From positions 558,001 through 622,000 of the forward strand of contig NZ_CP059570.1 in NCBI RefSeq assembly GCF_014055005.1: a stretch of DNA of 64,000 bases, written 5' to 3'. This stretch comes from Neisseria dentiae (GTDB taxonomy: Bacteria; Pseudomonadota; Gammaproteobacteria; Burkholderiales; Neisseriaceae). The translations under genes were made by a program, and so were the position numbers. The first letter of the stretch is position 1; each line of letters starts with the position of its first letter. Shown in pieces: positions 59,484 through 64,000 of this stretch. The notes beneath the pieces are model-generated. The model saw only the letters and a program-made list of their open reading frames with translations. It ran no database searches and was not told the origin of the DNA.

Positions 59484-60104
59484 ATGAAAAACATCATATT
59501 ACCCATCTTGATTGCGCTGCTGCCGCTTAGCGCGCCCGCACAGGCAGACGTGTTGGCGCAGTGGCTGGAGCAGGGCAGCAAGGCGGCGCAGCAGGCCGGC
59601 CGGATTTGGTCGCAGGTGCGCGCCGGCAAGCAATACACGGGCCGCGTAACCGCCGTTGCCGACGGCGACACGCTGCGCGTTACCGACAGCCACGGAGCCA
59701 AACATAAAATCCGCCTGGCTTATATCGACGCGCCCGAATTGCAGCAGGCGCACGGCCGTTCGGCGCAACAGGCGTTGAGCGCCGAGGCATTGGGGCAGAC
59801 CGTGAGTGTGGAAGTGTTTGAAACCGACCGCTACAAGCGCGAAGTGGCCAAAGTGAGCATCAACGGCAGGGATTTGAACCTGAGCCAGATCGGCCGGGGA
59901 CATGCGTGGCATTATGTGTCGATTGCCAAACGCAGGCAGAACAAAGCCGATTATGCCGCCTATGCTTATGCTGAAGCCAAAGCCCGGCAGTCGGCTGCGG
60001 GGCTTTGGCGCGGCAAAAACGCCCAAGCGCCGTGGGATTTCCGCAGGCAGGAACGCGAAAAGCAAAACCCGGGCGCAGGCGGCACGCAACAGGGCTGGTG
60101 GTGA
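59484..60104 (+). CDS. Secreted thermonuclease-family (SNase-like) nuclease
   Basis: The 206-residue protein has a signal peptide (ILIALLPLSAPAQA, cut near residue 22) and an SNase fold (about 50-170). Catalytic motifs VTAVADGDTLRV, IRLAYIDAPEL and DRYKREVAKV with the conserved Arg, Asp and Glu positions are visible. Such proteins cut DNA and RNA with calcium; in Neisseria the extracellular Nuc degrades DNA in neutrophil traps. It is 13 bp downstream of the sirtuin gene. Confidence 0.88.
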   Translation: MKNIILPILIALLPLSAPAQADVLAQWLEQGSKAAQQAGRIWSQVRAGKQYTGRVTAVADGDTLRVTDSHGAKHKIRLAYIDAPELQQAHGRSAQQALSAEALGQTVSVEVFETDRYKREVAKVSINGRDLNLSQIGRGHAWHYVSIAKRRQNKADYAAYAYAEAKARQSAAGLWRGKNAQAPWDFRRQEREKQNPGAGGTQQGWW

Positions 60105-60338
60105 TGTGCCGCAACCGGTTTTCAGACGGCCTAAACGAATTTTGCAAAAGTTTCATATTGAAAGAAATCTTGTTGAAAGAATTTTTGCAAAGGCTCGGCC
60201 TGCGGCGTTCGATAGGGCAGATTCCGCATAAAAAACCGCGCACCGCCTGCCAAAGGCCGTCTGAAACACACCGCACGGGGCTTGCGGTATAATCCATACA
60301 AACCACATAACAGGCCGCACGGCTGTTACGGAAAAACG

Positions 60339-61094
60339 ATGACGACACCACAAAACCCCACGCCGCGCTTCAGGGCGCTGCTGCGGCAGAACAGTATTTA
60401 CCTGCTGCCCAATTCTTTCACCATCGCCGCGCTGTTCGCCGCGTTTTTCGCCATCACGCAGGCCATGCACGGGCGTTACGAAACGGCGGCAATCGCCGTG
60501 TTTGTTTCGATGCTGCTCGACGGCATGGACGGCCGGGTGGCGCGCTGGACCAACAGCCAGAGCGCCTTCGGCGAGCAGCTCGACAGTTTGGCCGATATGG
60601 TCAGCTTCGGCGTCGCCCCCGCCCTAATCGCCTATAAATGGCAGCTGTGGCAGTTCGGCAAAATCGGCTATTCGGTGGCGTTTATCTATTGCGCCTGCGC
60701 CGCGCTGCGTTTGGCGCTGTTCAACACATTAATCGGCAAGGTGGACAAACGCTGGTTTATCGGTATTCCCAGCCCGACGGCGGCGGCGCTGATTGTGGGC
60801 ATGATCTGGGTGAATCACAGCTACGAGCGGTTTTCTCATGTGGCGTGGGTGTGCCTGATTATCACGCTGTTCGCGGGGCTTTCGATGGTGGTGCAGATTC
60901 CGTTTTGGAGCTTCAAAGAAATCAACGTGCGCCGCAAAGTGCCGTTTTTCATGATGATTGTGTTTATGCTGGTGTTGGCGGTGGCGGCATGGGAGCCTTC
61001 GCTGGTGCTGTTTCTGTTTTTCTTGGGATACAGCCTGTCGGGCTATGTGATGTTTGTTTGGCGGTGGTTGAAAAAGCGCAAAAAGGCCGTCTGA
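60339..61094 (+). CDS. pssA: CDP-diacylglycerol-serine O-phosphatidyltransferase
   Basis: The 251-residue membrane enzyme makes phosphatidylserine, the precursor of phosphatidylethanolamine. It has the CDP-alcohol phosphotransferase motif DGMDGRVARWTNSQSAFGEQ continuing to LDSLADMVSFGVAPA, and eight helices. The start MTTPQNPTPRF follows GGAAAAACG; TATAAT lies at 60288-60293. The stop falls in a DUS, giving the C-terminus KKAV. Confidence 0.95.
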   Translation: MTTPQNPTPRFRALLRQNSIYLLPNSFTIAALFAAFFAITQAMHGRYETAAIAVFVSMLLDGMDGRVARWTNSQSAFGEQLDSLADMVSFGVAPALIAYKWQLWQFGKIGYSVAFIYCACAALRLALFNTLIGKVDKRWFIGIPSPTAAALIVGMIWVNHSYERFSHVAWVCLIITLFAGLSMVVQIPFWSFKEINVRRKVPFFMMIVFMLVLAVAAWEPSLVLFLFFLGYSLSGYVMFVWRWLKKRKKAV

Positions 61095-61128
61095 AAAACG
61101 TTTGGAAATTTGAGAAGAAGAACAAGCC

Positions 61129-61938
61129 ATGTTGGATATACAGTTGGTGTCGGTTATGCTGGCGGTGGGCGCGTTTGCGGGCTTTATCGCGGGGCTGCTC
61201 GGCGTGGGCGGCGGCATGATTATCGTGCCGGTGGTATTGTGGGTGTTGCAGATGCAGGGCTTGGACAATATCCCGCACGCGCAGCATTTGGCGGTGGGCA
61301 CATCGTTTGCGATTATGGTGTTCACCACGTTTTCGAGCGTGATGGCGCAAAACCGGAAAGGCGCGGTGGATTGGCAGGTGGTGCGGCGCATGGTGCCGGG
61401 CATGATCGCCGGCGTGCTGATCGGTTCGTTTCTGGCCAAACACATTTCCAACACGGCTTTGCAAGTTTTCTTTATTGTGTTCACCGTTTTGGTGGCGCTG
61501 AAAACCCTGGCCGATGCCAAACCCAAGCCTTCGCGTTCGCTGCCCGGTTTGGCGGGGTTGAACGGCGTGGGCACGCTGTTCGGCATGGCGTCGAGCTGGG
61601 TGGGTATAGGCGGCGGCTCGCTGTCGGTGCCGTTTCTGATGTATTGCAACGTGCCGGTGCACCGCGCCGTGGGCACATCGGCAGGGCTGGCGTGGCCGAT
61701 TGCGGTGGCGGGTGCGGCAGGTTATCTTTACTCGGGCTGGAATGTGGGCGGCCTGCCCGAAGGCTCGTTCGGGTTTTGGTATCTGCCGGCGGTGGTGGTG
61801 CTGAGCGTGGCAACGGTGGTGTTTGCGCCCATCGGCGTGAAAACCGCCCACAAACTGCCGCCCGAAAAGCTGAAGCTGGCGTTCGGGCTGCTGCTGCTGG
61901 CGATTGCGGGCAGAATGCTGTGGCGTTTGCTGGCATAA
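61129..61938 (+). CDS. TauE/SafE (TSUP) family permease
   Basis: The 269-residue protein has eight predicted membrane helices in two similar halves, with the family motif GLLGVGGGMIIVP near residue 24 and its repeat SWVGIGGGSLSVPFL near 160. TSUP proteins export sulfite, sulfoacetate or other small anions. The substrate is not predictable here. It lies 34 bp after pssA and may be co-transcribed. Confidence 0.88.
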   Translation: MLDIQLVSVMLAVGAFAGFIAGLLGVGGGMIIVPVVLWVLQMQGLDNIPHAQHLAVGTSFAIMVFTTFSSVMAQNRKGAVDWQVVRRMVPGMIAGVLIGSFLAKHISNTALQVFFIVFTVLVALKTLADAKPKPSRSLPGLAGLNGVGTLFGMASSWVGIGGGSLSVPFLMYCNVPVHRAVGTSAGLAWPIAVAGAAGYLYSGWNVGGLPEGSFGFWYLPAVVVLSVATVVFAPIGVKTAHKLPPEKLKLAFGLLLLAIAGRMLWRLLA

Positions 61939-61958
61939 GGGTTTGAAATAGGATTGGA

Positions 61959-61988
61959 AAGGCCGTCTGAAACCGTTCGGACGGCCTT
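61959..61988 (+). terminator. DUS-based terminator
   Basis: AAAGGCCGTCTGAA and TTCGGACGGCCTTTTT with one mismatch, then T-rich. Confidence 0.65.
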
Positions 61989-62075
61989 TTTATGCCCGTA
62001 AAATGGTAAAATAAACAAAGCGGCCATGCGGCCGGAAACGGCTGTAAATTTTGAAAAACAACGGAGAATGTAAAG

Positions 62076-63494
62076 ATGAAAAAACGCATTGAAACCGACC
62101 TGCTCGGCGAGCGCAAAATTCCGAACGAAGTGTATTGGGGCATACACACTTTGCGGGCGAAAGAAAACTTCAATATTTCCACCCAAAGGATTTCCGATAT
62201 TCCCGAATTGGTGCGCGGCATGGTGATGGTGAAAAAAGCCGCCGCCCGCGCCAACGGCTATTTGGGCGTGATTGCCATGGAAACCGCCCAAGCCATCGAA
62301 GCCGCCTGCAACGAGGTGCTCGAAAAAGGCCGCTGCCTCGACCAGTTTCCTTCCGACGTGTATCAGGGCGGGGCGGGCACTTCGGTAAACATGAACACCA
62401 ACGAAGTGATTGCCAACCTGGCGCTGGAGGCTTTGGGTTACGAAAAAGGCCGCTACGACATCATCAACCCCAACGACCACGTTAACGCCAGCCAATCCAC
62501 CAACGATGCGTATCCTACGGGTTTGCGCATCGCCGTATATAACAGCATCGGCGCGCTGCTGGATAAAATAGGCCGTCTGAAACAGGCATTTGAGCAAAAA
62601 GCGGCTGAGTTTCAAGATATTCTGAAAATGGGGCGCACGCAGTTGCAGGATGCGGTGCCGATGACGCTGGGGCAGGAATTTACCGCCTTTGCCGTTTTGC
62701 TCGAAGAAGAAGAGCGCAACCTGCTGCGCACCGCCGCCCTGCTATTGGAAGTGAACCTCGGCGCAACCGCCATCGGAACGGGTGTGAACACGCCCGAAGG
62801 CTACGCCCATCTGGCGGTGGCGAAACTGGCCGAAGTGAGCGGCCTGCCCTGCACGCCGGCGCACAACCTGATCGAAGCCACTTCAGACTGCGGCGATTAT
62901 GTGATGGTGCACGGCGCCTTGAAGCGCACGGCGGTGAAGCTCTCGAAAATCTGCAACGACCTGCGCCTGCTCTCGTCCGGCCCGCGCGCAGGGCTGAACG
63001 AAATCAACCTGCCCGAAATGCAGGCCGGCTCTTCGATTATGCCCGCCAAAGTCAATCCCGTGATTCCCGAAGTGGTCAATCAGGTGTGTTTCAAAGTGAT
63101 CGGCAACGACACCGCCGTTACCTTTGCCGCCGAAGCCGGGCAGTTGCAGCTGAACGTGATGGAACCCGTAATCGGCCAATGCCTGTTTGAAAGCATTTCG
63201 CTTTTGAGCAACGCCTGCACCAACCTCGCCGAAAAATGTGTGGAAGGCATTACCGCCAACCGCGAAGTGTGCGAACAATATGTGTTCAATTCGATTGGAT
63301 TGGTAACTTATCTGAACCCGTTTATCGGCCACCACAACGGTGATTTGGTGGGCAAAATCTGCGCCAAAACCGGCAAGAGCGTGCGCGAAGTGGTGCTGGA
63401 AAAAGGTTTGTTGAGCGCGGAAGAGTTGGACGATATTTTATCGCCGCAAAACCTGATGAAGCCGCAATACAAGGCGAAGCGGTTTAAATCTTGA
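62076..63494 (+). CDS. aspA: Aspartate ammonia-lyase
   Basis: The 472-residue fumarase/aspartase-family enzyme converts aspartate to fumarate and ammonia. ERKIPNEVYWGIHTLRA at the start and the family signature GSSIMPAKVNPVIPE are intact, as is TSVNMNTNEVIANLALE. The substrate-specific block NDHVNASQSTNDAYPTGLR supports aspartase rather than fumarase. ACGGAGAATG precedes the ATG. Fumarate formed can feed the TCA cycle. Confidence 0.95.
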   Translation: MKKRIETDLLGERKIPNEVYWGIHTLRAKENFNISTQRISDIPELVRGMVMVKKAAARANGYLGVIAMETAQAIEAACNEVLEKGRCLDQFPSDVYQGGAGTSVNMNTNEVIANLALEALGYEKGRYDIINPNDHVNASQSTNDAYPTGLRIAVYNSIGALLDKIGRLKQAFEQKAAEFQDILKMGRTQLQDAVPMTLGQEFTAFAVLLEEEERNLLRTAALLLEVNLGATAIGTGVNTPEGYAHLAVAKLAEVSGLPCTPAHNLIEATSDCGDYVMVHGALKRTAVKLSKICNDLRLLSSGPRAGLNEINLPEMQAGSSIMPAKVNPVIPEVVNQVCFKVIGNDTAVTFAAEAGQLQLNVMEPVIGQCLFESISLLSNACTNLAEKCVEGITANREVCEQYVFNSIGLVTYLNPFIGHHNGDLVGKICAKTGKSVREVVLEKGLLSAEELDDILSPQNLMKPQYKAKRFKS

Positions 63495-63522
63495 ATATCG
63501 TTTGATAGGCAGATATTCGATT

Positions 63523-63574
63523 AAAAAGCCTTGAGGCCGTCTGAAAAGTTTTCAGACGGCCTCAAGGCTTTTTT
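63523..63574. terminator. DUS-pair terminator after aspA
   Basis: A 25-bp stem (63523-63547 with 63549-63574) is built from a DUS pair with flanks AAAAAGCCTTGA/TCAAGGCTTTTT, followed by a T run. Very strong, between converging genes. Confidence 0.88.
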
Positions 63575-63604
63575 GCAAAGGTCTTTGGCTAGATAGTCAA
63601 TAAA

Positions 63605-63660
63605 CTTAAGAAAAATTGCGTGCTTCATACCCGGGTCAAGCCCGAGTATAACGGGGGTGG
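63605..63660. repeat. Half of the palindromic repeat
   Basis: CTTCATACCCGGGTCAAGCC and GAGTATAACG are a single arm of the repeat seen in full at 27726 and 54820. A worn TTTTTTGCAAAGGTCT end lies just to its left (63571). Confidence 0.5.
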
Positions 63661-63703
63661 ATAAGCGGCTTTTTGCAAGGCACCATGCAGGCGGAACCCG
63701 CCG

Positions 63704-63847
63704 CTAATGGCAGCCGCCCTTACTGCCGCCGCAGCGGTCGCAACCGCCGCATGCGGAATTGCTGTTTTTGGGTTTGAACACAAACTTGCGCAGCATATAC
63801 AGCACGCACAAAACCACAATGATGCCGACGATAATATATTGTTCCAT
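63704..63847 (-). CDS. FeoB-associated Cys-rich membrane protein
   Basis: This 47-residue protein has one N-terminal membrane helix (YIIVGIIVVLCVLYML), a basic stretch and a cysteine-rich tail (ACGGCDRCGGSKGGCH). It matches the small proteins that follow feoB in many bacteria and may carry or sense ferrous iron. Its ATG overlaps the feoB stop by one base (TGATG), so it is translationally coupled to feoB. Confidence 0.88.
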   Translation of the reverse strand: MEQYIIVGIIVVLCVLYMLRKFVFKPKNSNSACGGCDRCGGSKGGCH

Positions 63848-64000
63848 CACAAAATCCTCGAACTGATTTGATAAACCAAGAAAGCCGCCAGATAAGCCAG
63901 CACAAACAGAAACGCGGTGATTGCCCAAGTGTGGCGGGCCGATTTGGTTTCGCGCCGGATAACGGCCAAAGTTGCCAGGCACATCGGCGCATAGATATAC
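63847..64000 (-). CDS. feoB: Ferrous iron transporter FeoB, C-terminal end (runs off the right edge)
   Basis: The last 50 or so codons read YIYAPMCLATLAVIRRETKS followed by a final hydrophobic helix ending ISSRIL. This matches the last transmembrane part of FeoB, the GTPase-linked ferrous iron importer. The bulk of the gene lies beyond the window. The overlapping Cys-rich gene downstream supports the call. Confidence 0.8.
   Translation of the reverse strand, partial: YIYAPMCLATLAVIRRETKSARHTWAITAFLFVLAYLAAFLVYQISSRIL

Noticed and set aside
61110..61946. 278-codon frame overlapping the TSUP permease gene
   Set aside because: Out-of-frame shadow of a membrane protein gene; Gly/Arg-rich with no family resemblance.

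Overview
The window is chromosomal DNA from a Neisseria species or close relative. The 12-base DNA uptake sequence AGGCCGTCTGAA (the AG-DUS form) occurs dozens of times, often as inverted pairs that serve as terminators. There are also Correia elements (CREE), a tandem pair of sibling small RNAs of the NmsR type, and Neisseria-like gene content (msbA beside glyQ, a lipooligosaccharide glycosyltransferase next to glyS, a Mip-like lipoprotein). Single gene sequences look diverged from N. meningitidis and N. gonorrhoeae, so a commensal species is likely. I could not run a search to name it.

Layout. 1-3.3 kb: trpA (cut by the window edge), trpD, trpG and lgt on the minus strand. 3.7-6.0 kb: putP and an OmpA-domain protein. 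6.3-14.8 kb: glyQ, msbA, a 922-residue multi-domain glycosyltransferase, a short RhuM-type protein and glyS, so the two glycyl-tRNA synthetase subunits are split by an envelope-glycan island. 15-19 kb: corC and ybeY, then an AT-rich islet with a 59-residue double-glycine-leader peptide and a small lipoprotein, then hemC and gph. 19-33 kb: fabI, a methyltransferase, argF, ackA, an HxlR regulator, DUF896 and pirin genes, a ubiquinone-type hydroxylase, surE-pcm-nlpD, an AhpD-like protein and a DUF815 ATPase. 33-35 kb: three minus-strand lipoproteins, one a TbpB-like surface lipoprotein with an 18-base A tract upstream. 35-42 kb: metZ, folP, the paired sRNAs, vanZ-like, pepP and an iron alcohol dehydrogenase. 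42-44.3 kb: a graveyard of IS1595-family remnants and a possible decayed HlyD-type gene. 44.4-51.5 kb: tatD, hemE-hemY-hemX-hemD and cysG. 51.8-64 kb: FAH-family gene, tkt, nusB-ribH, a DUF2185 gene, an EamA transporter, mip, a sirtuin, a nuclease, pssA, a TauE-type permease, aspA, and the end of a feo operon.

Most genes are housekeeping. Tetrapyrrole synthesis is strongly represented (hemC, hemD, hemE, hemX, hemY, cysG), as are envelope biogenesis (lgt, msbA, nlpD, pssA) and tryptophan synthesis. Intergenic DNA is unusually rich in small non-autonomous repeats of three kinds: CREE; 165-195 bp elements bounded by CTAG; and elements bounded by GAGACCTTTGCAAAA. Several sit exactly at DUS sites or supply stop codons.

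The best candidates for something new are the double-glycine peptide at 16528-16707 with its own operator-like repeats and terminator, the three-catalytic-module glycosyltransferase at 9230-11998, and the CTAG-bounded miniature elements that insert at the edge of DUS and share one core with two different types of end.
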